14,508 bases of DNA from Cellvibrionales bacterium UBA5860. GTDB taxonomy: Bacteria; Pseudomonadota; Gammaproteobacteria; Pseudomonadales; Porticoccaceae. Location of the stretch: positions 4,490-18,997 of the forward strand of contig DJFY01000112.1 of assembly GCA_002431545.1 (NCBI GenBank), given 5' to 3'. The number at the start of each line of letters is the position of its first letter. Positions within the stretch are counted from its first letter, which is position 1. Under the pieces are notes generated by a model that worked only from the letters and a program-made list of their open reading frames with translations, did not search any database and was not told the origin of the DNA. Positions 1 through 6,494 of this stretch are shown here, in pieces. A program made the position numbers and the translations under genes.

Positions 1-704
1 GCAAAGCCGTGATCGTACTCTCCCGCCAGCATGGTCTGGTGACGGTTTTCCATCTGCCAGGACTGGGCGGCACCCTTAGATATCACCTGCACAACCTGCG
101 CCGCATCCAGGCCCGCCGCTTCTGCAAAATGCAGGCCTTCTGCCAATCCCTGCAATACGCCAGCGATACAAACCTGGTTCACCATCTTGCAAAGCTGCCC
201 GGCACCCACCGGACCTAAAAGGGTGACAGCTTGCGCGTAACTGGCAATGGCCGGTTTCACGCGCTCGAATACCTCGGGGCAACCGCCACACATCACTGTC
301 AGTTTGCCGTTCTCCGCCCCCTGCTGCCCTCCGGAGACCGGCGCGTCGACAAAATGGAGGCCGCGATCGATACAGTGTTTATCAATTTCTCTGGCCAGAA
401 CGGCGGACGCAGTAGTGTGATCAACCAGAATACTACCCCGGGGCATAGTCTCCAGAGCGCCGCGGTCGCCGAAGCACACTTCGCGCACATCGTCATCGCG
501 GCCTACGCAACTGAATACGATATCCGCTGCGCGGGCGGCCCCAGCCGGGCTATCGGCACACTCACCGGAAAATTGCTCAAGCCATTGATCGGCTCGCGCA
601 GGGGTACGATTATAAACCGTGACATGAAAACCCGCGCGACTAAGATGCCCTGCCATAGGAAAGCCCATGACGCCCAAACCGATAAACGCAACGTTTAAAG
701 CCAT
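1..704 (-). CDS. NAD(P)-dependent beta-hydroxyacid dehydrogenase (3-hydroxyisobutyrate dehydrogenase / tartronate semialdehyde reductase family), 3' end cut by window edge
   Basis: Translating from the ATG at 702-704 gives 234 residues, open to the window edge. The family is normally about 290-300 residues, so the C-terminal part is missing. The start MALNVAFIGLGVMGFPMAGH carries the Rossmann GxGxxG dinucleotide-binding motif at residues 9-14. The substrate-binding signature DAPVSGG lies at 120-126. The catalytic lysine is K173 in GAGQLCKMVNQV, with N176 beside it. Members oxidise or reduce small beta-hydroxy acids in the cytoplasm (3-hydroxyisobutyrate, tartronate semialdehyde, glyoxylate or succinic semialdehyde). 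The visible residues do not decide the substrate. The NQ after the lysine resembles GarR-type reductases, but this is weak evidence. No good Shine-Dalgarno stands before the ATG. The gene follows uppP after 77 nt of repeat-rich sequence, so it may have its own promoter. Family assignment is firm; exact function is open. Confidence 0.9.
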   Translation of the reverse strand, partial: MALNVAFIGLGVMGFPMAGHLSRAGFHVTVYNRTPARADQWLEQFSGECADSPAGAARAADIVFSCVGRDDDVREVCFGDRGALETMPRGSILVDHTTASAVLAREIDKHCIDRGLHFVDAPVSGGQQGAENGKLTVMCGGCPEVFERVKPAIASYAQAVTLLGPVGAGQLCKMVNQVCIAGVLQGLAEGLHFAEAAGLDAAQVVQVISKGAAQSWQMENRHQTMLAGEYDHGF

Positions 705-781
705 GACTTTATCTATCCGACTATTTGTCCCCTACGAATACCCGCTACCCGTCTAGCTATCCGACTATCCAGGAATCTACC
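705..781 (-). repeat. Intergenic degenerate GGATAG/GGGTAG repeats with a 12-bp direct repeat
   Basis: The 77 nt between uppP and the dehydrogenase gene hold two exact copies of CTATCCGACTAT on the plus strand, at 713-724 and 757-768, 44 bp apart. Read on the minus strand, the stretch is built from variants of one hexamer (GGATAG, GGATAG, GGGTAG, GGGTAT, then GGATAG again near the start codon) separated by short TC or C spacers. I see no terminator hairpin for uppP here and no convincing promoter. The repeats could be regulator binding sites or a decayed tandem repeat. Confidence 0.6.
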
Positions 782-1597
782 CTAGGCATTTACGGAAACG
801 CCATTGCTCAGAAAAAGCAATAAAAATACGCCCAAGGCCAGTCGATAGTACACGAAGGGCATCATGCCTACCCGATTAATAAGTGCCAGAAAAAAGTGTA
901 TACACAGAAACGCGGTGATACCGGATAAGACAGCCCCCAGCGCAAGATCGCGCCAATCCGGTATAGGTTCGCCACCCACTTCGAGGAGTTTATAGCCGCC
1001 GCTGAGCAGGATAACCGGTATCGCAAGCAAAAAAGAGTAACGCGCCGCCTCACGTCGCTCGAAGCCCAGAGCCAGTGCCGCTGTCATGGTAATACCGGAA
1101 CGCGAGGTACCAGGAATCAATGCCAATACCTGTGCCAACCCCACCACCAGAGCACTGCCCAGACTCATTTCGCCGAGGCTGCGGCGGCGACTACCGGTTT
1201 TATCCGCGAACGCCAGCGCCAGGGCAAACACGATTGTCGTGAAGGCGATGACGCCAATAGATCTTAAATGCGTTTCGACTAAAGGGCCTACGACCAGTGC
1301 GGCAAGACAGACCGGCAATGTGCTCAAGCCGAGAAACCACACCAGATCGCCGGCGGGCGATCGAACACGACGAAAACAGGAATCGATACATGCGCGAGCC
1401 AATTCATTCAACTCGGATCTGAAATAGATCAACACGGCCGCCAATGAACCGAGATGAACTGCAATGTCGAACGCCAATCCCTGATCGGGAAATTCGAGCA
1501 ACTGTGCGGGTAAAATCAAGTGTGCTGAACTGGAAATAGGCAGAAATTCCGTCAAACCCTGGATAACAGCCAGCAACACTATTTGCCACGTCTCCAT
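782..1597 (-). CDS. uppP: Undecaprenyl-diphosphatase (BacA/UppP family)
   Basis: A 271-residue, very hydrophobic polytopic membrane protein. It dephosphorylates undecaprenyl pyrophosphate to the carrier lipid used for peptidoglycan and other envelope polymers; loss or overproduction alters bacitracin sensitivity. Both family signatures are present. The first is Q13-G-L-T-E17-FLPISSSAH near the N terminus, the (E/Q)xxxE motif followed by H26. The second is PGTSRSG at residues 162-168 with the essential arginine R166. The ATG at 1595-1597 is chosen; a TTG two codons upstream (1601-1603) overlaps the tsaB stop and would add only two residues. The gene starts two bases after the tsaB stop codon, so translation is probably coupled. 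Length is normal for the family (about 265-280 residues). Confidence 0.96.
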   Translation of the reverse strand: METWQIVLLAVIQGLTEFLPISSSAHLILPAQLLEFPDQGLAFDIAVHLGSLAAVLIYFRSELNELARACIDSCFRRVRSPAGDLVWFLGLSTLPVCLAALVVGPLVETHLRSIGVIAFTTIVFALALAFADKTGSRRRSLGEMSLGSALVVGLAQVLALIPGTSRSGITMTAALALGFERREAARYSFLLAIPVILLSGGYKLLEVGGEPIPDWRDLALGAVLSGITAFLCIHFFLALINRVGMMPFVYYRLALGVFLLLFLSNGVSVNA

Positions 1598-1599
1598 AA

Positions 1600-2331
1600 T
1601 CAATCTGAACCGCCTGGGTTATCTCGAATCCGCTGACGTTTTTGCCAATTGTCCGCCTGACGTAAATATAATGGTTCGACATCGTCGATTCGCTTCGCGC
1701 GACCTTCCATGAACTGCGCCAAAGCAAGGGCCAAAACCTGCTCGGCATCAGTACTCACGTCGGCGTAAACAGCTTTGGGTCGCGCCTCGATACGATCTAA
1801 ATACAGGTCCCAACCATCACCAACTCCAATAACCTCCTGCACGGAAACTGGCGCAGTCTCGACCAGAATTTCCGGTAGCGCTTCAGGTCGCGATATACTA
1901 TCTTCATTGACCGCGACAACACGTCCCGCCATATTCCGATAGAGCCCGTGATAAACCTCGTTCATGCGGGCATCAATTACAGGCATTATCCACTCACCGT
2001 CGCCAACATCGTGCAGAACCACCGCGCGCAGCGCAATGGCCTCGAGAGAAGAGACCGGGATCACCGGAATACCGCAGCCGAAAGCCAGACCCTGTACTAC
2101 GCCGAGCCCTATTCGCAAGCCCGTAAACGAACCTGGCCCCAGAGTAAAACCGATGGCGTCGACCGCATCGAGGTCGAGATCGTGACGGCCAAGCAGTGTG
2201 TGCACCATGGGCAACACTGTACGAATATGCGAGCGAGGCGAGGACTCGCGACAAACATCGAGCCTGCCATGTTTGTATATGGCGACCGAACACGCACTTA
2301 ACGCCGTGTCGATTGCTAAGATATTACTCAC
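1600..2331 (-). CDS. tsaB: tRNA threonylcarbamoyladenosine biosynthesis protein TsaB (YeaZ)
   Basis: A 243-residue ASKHA-fold protein. TsaB is the non-catalytic partner of TsaD and TsaE in forming t6A37 on ANN-decoding tRNAs in the cytoplasm. The N terminus MSNILAIDTALSACSVAIY is typical, as are GPGSFTGLRIG at residues 65-75, DARMNEVY at 120-127 and the C-terminal EPLYLR. The start is a GTG at 2329-2331. An ATG four bases upstream is out of frame and meets a stop after three codons (ATG AGT GAG TAA). A strong terminator ends only 11 nt before the GTG, so transcription of tsaB needs its own promoter or read-through. A -10-like TATTAT lies at 2374-2379 without a good -35. It is followed two bases later by uppP. 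Confidence 0.96.
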   Translation of the reverse strand: MSNILAIDTALSACSVAIYKHGRLDVCRESSPRSHIRTVLPMVHTLLGRHDLDLDAVDAIGFTLGPGSFTGLRIGLGVVQGLAFGCGIPVIPVSSLEAIALRAVVLHDVGDGEWIMPVIDARMNEVYHGLYRNMAGRVVAVNEDSISRPEALPEILVETAPVSVQEVIGVGDGWDLYLDRIEARPKAVYADVSTDAEQVLALALAQFMEGRAKRIDDVEPLYLRQADNWQKRQRIRDNPGGSD

Positions 2332-2342
2332 TCATGCACTCT

Positions 2343-2371
2343 AAAAAAAATCCCCCGAGCCATCGGGGGAT
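2343..2371 (-). terminator. Intrinsic terminator of the AlgP-like gene
   Basis: Read on the minus strand, ATCCCCCGA (2371-2363) pairs perfectly with TCGGGGGAT (2358-2350) around a four-base loop, followed by an uninterrupted run of eight T (2350-2343; the first T closes the stem). The stem is 9 bp with five consecutive G-C pairs. It lies 35 nt after the TAG stop of the AlgP-like gene. The plus-strand side has no T run, so it acts in one direction only. It sits inside the 75-bp gap before tsaB. Confidence 0.92.
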
Positions 2372-2406
2372 TCATAATATTGAGTAAACCGCAGGTATGA
2401 GACCCA

Positions 2407-3348
2407 CTATGCCGTTTTTCGCGGCCGCCCTCGTCTCCTTGTAGCCCCGGCAGTTGCTTTTGAAGCGCCCCTACGCACTGTACTCGATTTCGTCGTTGGG
2501 GACACCGTCGACGTCTTTCGCCGCGCTGGGGTACCGCTAGCAGCAGTTTTGGCAGAACGCTTTGCTGTACCAGTGCTCTTAGCAGGCCCTTTTCTGGAAG
2601 GACTTGCCGGTTTGCTTGAGGCATTTCGAGTTGTTTTCACGGTAGCCGCCGCCTTAGGTGGTCGACCGCGCCGAGGCTTAGCCTGTGCTCCTTCAGACGC
2701 CTTGGGTGGCCGCCCCGGTCGCCCAGGGGTCACAATGGGCTGCTCCAGTGATTTAGCCGCTTTCCGCTCGATAGCACGCATCTCTGTCTGAGCCTTCTTT
2801 TCCACCGTTCTGACCTTGGCTCGCCCTTTTCTTTCTGCTGCCTTTAATTTCTTGGAATCCGACAACGCACGTCTTTTTCGCCACCGAGCTTCAAATTTCT
2901 CAACGGCCTGCTTTAAATCTCGTTCTGCCTGCACACCGAATTTTTGTTTCAAAGCGGACAGCTTTTCCTGCGCCCGGGCCTCAACCGCTTTAACCTGTTC
3001 TTCAATCTTGGTGATTCGCATCTTGGATCGTGTCTCTACAGCCTTGCGGTCTAATTTATCCAGCGCGACTACATTTTTGGCAACAGCAGCGTAGGCCTTG
3101 TCAACCAGAGCTTTCGCCGCCTTCGTGCCTCTATTTGCGGCTTCTACACGCCGCTTTCTAAGAAGATTGCGACTTTCAGTTATTTTTTTCTTCTGTTCCG
3201 CAATATCCTTCTGAATCGCTTTGTAGGCTTGTTCCAGCTCTTTCACTTTGGAAGCAACTCCAGCCCGTTTGGCAGTAGATGCCGATTTTCTTACTGCACG
3301 TTTTTGGGTAACAGCTCTTTTTGTTTTTTTCGCAGTTGATCGCGCCAT
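2407..3348 (-). CDS. AlgP-like / histone H1-like DNA-binding protein with three AT-hook motifs
   Basis: The ATG at 3346-3348 gives 313 residues, rich in Lys, Arg and Ala. The open frame continues upstream to 3495, but the GGGAG site seven bases before this ATG fixes the start. Residues 1-30 are basic and low in complexity. Residues 30-205 are Lys/Glu/Ala-rich and look like long helices or coiled coil. Residues 206-313 form a flexible basic tail with three AT-hook cores: PGRPGRPPK (208-216), RRGRPPK (226-232) and RRRGRPRK (304-311). The layout recalls Pseudomonas AlgP (AlgR3), a histone-like regulator of alginate genes with a KPAA-repeat tail, but the tail here is not a regular repeat. It probably binds AT-rich minor groove in the nucleoid. 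Target genes cannot be read from the sequence. It ends in a strong terminator, so it may be transcribed alone. Confidence 0.8.
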   Translation of the reverse strand: MARSTAKKTKRAVTQKRAVRKSASTAKRAGVASKVKELEQAYKAIQKDIAEQKKKITESRNLLRKRRVEAANRGTKAAKALVDKAYAAVAKNVVALDKLDRKAVETRSKMRITKIEEQVKAVEARAQEKLSALKQKFGVQAERDLKQAVEKFEARWRKRRALSDSKKLKAAERKGRAKVRTVEKKAQTEMRAIERKAAKSLEQPIVTPGRPGRPPKASEGAQAKPRRGRPPKAAATVKTTRNASSKPASPSRKGPAKSTGTAKRSAKTAASGTPARRKTSTVSPTTKSSTVRRGASKATAGATRRRGRPRKTA

Positions 3349-3355
3349 GTTTATA

Positions 3356-3360
3356 CTCCC
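3356..3360 (-). promoter_or_regulatory. Ribosome binding site GGGAG of the AlgP-like gene
   Basis: Minus-strand GGGAG stands seven bases before the ATG at 3348. It decides the start codon over the in-frame upstream candidates reaching 3495, whose extra 49 residues look unlike the rest of the protein. The remaining gap to hemH (3361-3547) is AT-rich and holds no gene. Only weak promoter-like hexamers are visible there, for example a TAAAAT on the minus strand near 3495-3500. Confidence 0.65.
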
Positions 3361-3547
3361 GAAACTCTCTTGCTTTCTAAAAAAACTCTGTTGCCATCTA
3401 AAACCTGCACTTTTGCCCGAATACACTTGGGTTTTCAGTAACTGGTTTTGCACAACCTCACCTGTCTGGCTGCGCATCTTATCATTTATTAGCAATTTTA
3501 CGCGCGAATCTTAATACAGTTTATGAAATTATCCAAATCAGGCTGCA

Positions 3548-4567
3548 CTAAATGGGTAAATATTCAATAATAATATTTTCCATTAGCAGGACGTGATCAG
3601 GGGAAGCGTTAAGACACGGTACATACTGCAGATTATTTCCACCGTGTTCGCGGAATAAGTTTTCGCTTTGCAGTTGAATTTCTTCAAGCGTTTCCAGGCA
3701 ATCGACGGCAAAAGACGGGCATACAACATCGACTTCACCTACACCCGCACGCGCCCAGTCACGCAACAAATCATCGGTATAAGGTTTTACCCAGGCGCTG
3801 GGTCCAAACCTGGATTGAAAACTGCAGGCAAATGCGTCCGATGGCAGCTCCAGGTCTCGCGCCACCATACCGGCGGTTTCCAGGCACTGTTGCGGATAAG
3901 GATCTCCTTTTTCCGCATAGGCTGCAGGGAGTCCATGAAATGACAGCAAAAGTCGCTCACTTTTACCTCTTTCCCCCCAACTTTTCCTGATCGAATTGGC
4001 AAGCGCCCGGATGTAAAAGGGATGACGATAATAGTTGTTGACACAAATTATTTCGGGAATGCGCCGTCTCTTGACGATATATTGTGCCAGCCGGTCATAG
4101 ACGGCTCCCGTCGTCGTCGCTGAATACTGGGGATACAATGGAACCACAAGTATTTTTTCAACGCCCAGCGCGGAGAGGTTATCCAATTGAGTTTCGATTG
4201 ACGGTTGACCATAGGTGACCGCCGACAGCACGTCATAGGCGGGAGACCGGTTTCCGTCAACTGTAGCATCGCGACCCAGAGCTATTGGCGAATTTAATTT
4301 TTTACTGAGGTTTTCCGCGAGGTCACTGGTAAATTTTCGTAGAGGAGAACCTTCAGGGGTCCAAATTTTTTTGTATGAGCCCGCAACTCGACGAGACCGG
4401 ACTGGCAGAATTACGAGGTTCAGCAGCGCACGCCAAAGCCATTTCGGCGCCTCTACGACGCGCTGGTCGGAAAGAAATTCCCGCAAAAAACGCCGCACCG
4501 CGGCGGCGCTGGGTTCCATCGGCGATCCAAGATTGACCAGGATAACGCCGAATCTCTGGTTGCTCAC
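3548..4567 (-). CDS. hemH: Ferrochelatase (protoheme ferro-lyase)
   Basis: A 339-residue protein that inserts Fe2+ into protoporphyrin IX, the last step of protoheme synthesis. The N terminus FGVILVNLGSP is typical. The catalytic histidine is H211 in LLSFHGLP. QSRFGPSAWVKPYTDD lies at 251-266, and the conserved acidic segment CPSFAVDCLETLEEI is at 283-297, with E292 near the metal. No C-terminal Fe-S cysteine cluster or membrane segment is seen, as is common in gammaproteobacteria. The start is GTG at 4565-4567. An in-frame TAG lies directly before it, so no longer form is possible, and a GGAG stands about ten bases upstream. The adk-hemH order is the same as in Escherichia coli, but here 285 nt separate the two, so hemH may have its own promoter. 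Confidence 0.97.
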   Translation of the reverse strand: MSNQRFGVILVNLGSPMEPSAAAVRRFLREFLSDQRVVEAPKWLWRALLNLVILPVRSRRVAGSYKKIWTPEGSPLRKFTSDLAENLSKKLNSPIALGRDATVDGNRSPAYDVLSAVTYGQPSIETQLDNLSALGVEKILVVPLYPQYSATTTGAVYDRLAQYIVKRRRIPEIICVNNYYRHPFYIRALANSIRKSWGERGKSERLLLSFHGLPAAYAEKGDPYPQQCLETAGMVARDLELPSDAFACSFQSRFGPSAWVKPYTDDLLRDWARAGVGEVDVVCPSFAVDCLETLEEIQLQSENLFREHGGNNLQYVPCLNASPDHVLLMENIIIEYLPI

Positions 4568-4852
4568 CTATATTTTGCTCCGCCATGCCGGGATGAATAT
4601 CGTTTGTTAACGATGCTCATATTACACATGTTACGTCGGCTTCATACGCGCTTTATCGGGGTAAAAAACACAAAAAACCTGGTTATCAACGCCCTTCTTA
4701 TCGCGTGTTCGATGTCGCGTTACACGTCCTGGTAACAGATCGTTTATCGACTGCACGAGCCTGACGATACACAGGGAAGACCCGGGCATCGCTGTTGGTT
4801 TAAGCAAAAGTTTTTATTTAGGTACGCAGAATTCGATTTGGTTCAGATGCCA
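4568..4852 (-). other. Noncoding gap between adk and hemH
   Basis: These 285 nt hold no open frame that looks coding, no tRNA-like fold and no intrinsic terminator that I can defend. There is a short inverted repeat, ATCGTT-N4-AACGAT, at 4599-4614, about 30 bp upstream of the hemH start. On the minus strand there is a TTGATA (4684-4689) followed by T runs, but no matching -10 at the right distance. The hemH promoter probably lies here; I cannot place it. Confidence 0.4.
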
Positions 4853-5506
4853 TCAGGAAACAGCCCCAAGCGCGTCGAGTACACGCTCCCGGACATCTTC
4901 TAACGACCCAACACCATCCACACGGCTATAGATCGCGGATTGATTAATTTTTGAGTCCTGATAGAAAGCCACCAGTGGTTCGGTTTGGTCGTGATAAACC
5001 TTGAGTCGATTGCGTACCGTCTCCTCGGTGTCATCGCTTCTCTGCACCAGGGGCTCCCCGGTAACATCATCTTTACCGGCTTCTTTAGGTGGGTTGTGTT
5101 CGATATGGTAAACGCGGCCAGATGCTTCGTGAACGCGGCGACCGCTCAGCCGGGATACGATTTCTTCGTCCTCCACATAAACTTCAAGTACGCAATCGAT
5201 ATCGATACCAGCATCCACCAAAGCCTGGGCCTGTGGGATAGTGCGCGGAAAGCCGTCAAAAAGGAATCCATTAACGCAATCAGCTTGCGTTATGCGCTCC
5301 TTTACCAAGGCGATAATCAGGTCGTCCGACACCAAACCGCCAGATTCCATGACATTTTTAGCCTGCAAACCCAGCTCTGTCTCCGCCTTTACAGCGGCGC
5401 GCAACATATCTCCTGTGGAGATTTGCGGTATACCATATTTTTCAGTGATGACTTGAGCTTGAGTGCCTTTTCCAGCCCCTGGCGGTCCCAACAGAATAAT
5501 GCGCAT
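4853..5506 (-). CDS. adk: Adenylate kinase
   Basis: A 217-residue cytoplasmic enzyme catalysing ATP + AMP = 2 ADP. The P-loop GPPGAGKGT is at residues 7-15, the AMP-binding STGDMLR starts at residue 30, and DGFPRT is at 84-89. The long-form LID domain runs from about 122 to 159 and lacks the four cysteines of zinc-binding adenylate kinases, which fits a Gram-negative type. The ATG at 5504-5506 is preceded by GGAG at eight bases. The gap from mazG is 166 nt and includes a run of eight A, so adk probably has its own promoter. hemH lies downstream, as in enterobacteria. Confidence 0.98.
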   Translation of the reverse strand: MRIILLGPPGAGKGTQAQVITEKYGIPQISTGDMLRAAVKAETELGLQAKNVMESGGLVSDDLIIALVKERITQADCVNGFLFDGFPRTIPQAQALVDAGIDIDCVLEVYVEDEEIVSRLSGRRVHEASGRVYHIEHNPPKEAGKDDVTGEPLVQRSDDTEETVRNRLKVYHDQTEPLVAFYQDSKINQSAIYSRVDGVGSLEDVRERVLDALGAVS

Positions 5507-5672
5507 ATTTATATCTCCAGCCTCGGCGACTGCGAGACTTTTCAGAAATCGGCCGCAGCAACCGCCTCAGTAACTATTTGTGCCAGCAAAAAAACGGCGG
5601 CCACATTACACGGATTTATTTTTTTTAACAAGCTGGACTTCCGGCAGTGCAACAGCTTTAGATCTTATTAGC
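5507..5672 (-). other. Noncoding gap between mazG and adk
   Basis: These 166 nt carry no gene. A 6-bp stem, AAGCTG/CAGCTT, with a 17-nt loop follows the mazG stop on the minus strand, but it leads into a run of A, not T, so it is not an intrinsic terminator in that direction. A TTGTTA hexamer with a TAATGT 17 bases later is a poor promoter candidate for adk. Confidence 0.35.
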
Positions 5673-6494
5673 TTATTTTTCTTCGCGTTTAACCACAGCC
5701 CAAAGTTCGTTCTTTTGTTCCGACGTCAGCTCGTCAAAATCCTTTCCCTGAGTATCGGCAATTTGCTCCATGGCTGCAAAGCGTTTCTCGAATTTCTCGT
5801 TGGCGTGCCGAAGCGTGGCCTCGGCGTCGAAACCGGCATGACGCACGGCGTTAACACAGGCAAACAGGAGATCTCCCAGTTCTTCCTCTATCTCAGCCTC
5901 TTCGCCCAAAGCAAATGCAACTCTGCTCTCTCCTAACTCTTCCTCTATTTTCTCCAGCACCTGCTTGATACCTGACCAGTCAAAGCCGTGTCGAGCTGCT
6001 CTTTTTTGGAGTTTTTGCGCCCGGCTCAACGCCGGCAAGGCCAGCGGCACGTCATCAAGCCGGCCTGTTATACCTTTTTGCCGGCGGTCCTGTGCTTTTA
6101 TTTCTTCCCAGTTGTGTTTTACGGCTTGTTCAGAAACGCTCGAATCCAGCACTCGCTCAGCGTAGAGGTCGCCATCGGGAAAGACATGAGGATGGCGTTT
6201 AATCAGCTTGGCTATCAAGCCGGTGACGATGTCGTCAAATTCAAACAGGCCACGTTCGCGTCCGAGCTCGGCGTAAAAGACAACCTGAAACAGCAAATCA
6301 CCCAGTTCTTCCCGTAAATGCGCATAATCCTCCCGCGTTATCGCATCTGCCACTTCATAAGCTTCTTCAAGGGTGCTCGGCACTATGGTTGAGAAATCCT
6401 GTTTGCGGTCCCACGGGCAGCCTTTTTCAGGGTGACGCAAACGCGCCATGAGATATAGCAGATCGGCTATATCGGACTTTTCAGGAATCGTCAT
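5673..6494 (-). CDS. mazG: Nucleoside triphosphate pyrophosphohydrolase MazG
   Basis: A 273-residue protein of two tandem all-alpha NTP-pyrophosphatase domains. MazG hydrolyses noncanonical and canonical (d)NTPs to NMP plus pyrophosphate, and in E. coli it has been linked to lowering (p)ppGpp. The first domain carries the Mg-binding acidic motif: EEAYEVADAI at 43-52 and EELGDLLFQ at 62-70. The second repeats it: EKIEEELGE at 181-189 and EEELGDLLF at 203-211. The N-terminal RLRHPEKGCPWDRKQ is the family signature. The start ATG at 6492-6494 lies inside the end of relA (14-nt overlap), with a purine-rich GGCGGA before it, so translation is probably coupled to relA. The mazEF toxin-antitoxin pair that precedes mazG in E. 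coli is absent. Confidence 0.97.
   Translation of the reverse strand: MTIPEKSDIADLLYLMARLRHPEKGCPWDRKQDFSTIVPSTLEEAYEVADAITREDYAHLREELGDLLFQVVFYAELGRERGLFEFDDIVTGLIAKLIKRHPHVFPDGDLYAERVLDSSVSEQAVKHNWEEIKAQDRRQKGITGRLDDVPLALPALSRAQKLQKRAARHGFDWSGIKQVLEKIEEELGESRVAFALGEEAEIEEELGDLLFACVNAVRHAGFDAEATLRHANEKFEKRFAAMEQIADTQGKDFDELTSEQKNELWAVVKREEK

Noticed and set aside
2407..3495. Longer form of the AlgP-like protein starting at 3495
   Set aside because: The extra 49 residues are not Lys/Ala-rich and resemble translated intergenic DNA; a good ribosome site stands directly before the ATG at 3348.
4699..4726. tRNA T-arm-like GTTCGAT in the adk-hemH gap
   Set aside because: The flanking bases do not form a 5-bp arm around the loop, and no acceptor or anticodon stem can be drawn.
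4985..5671. Long plus-strand open frame (228 codons) antisense to adk and running into the gap before mazG
   Set aside because: The product shows no recognisable family and most of it mirrors adk codons. adk on the other strand is certain, so this is a shadow frame.
5597..5672. Possible terminator after mazG (AAGCTG/CAGCTT stem)
   Set aside because: The stem is only 6 bp with a 17-nt loop and is followed by A residues, not T, in the direction of transcription.
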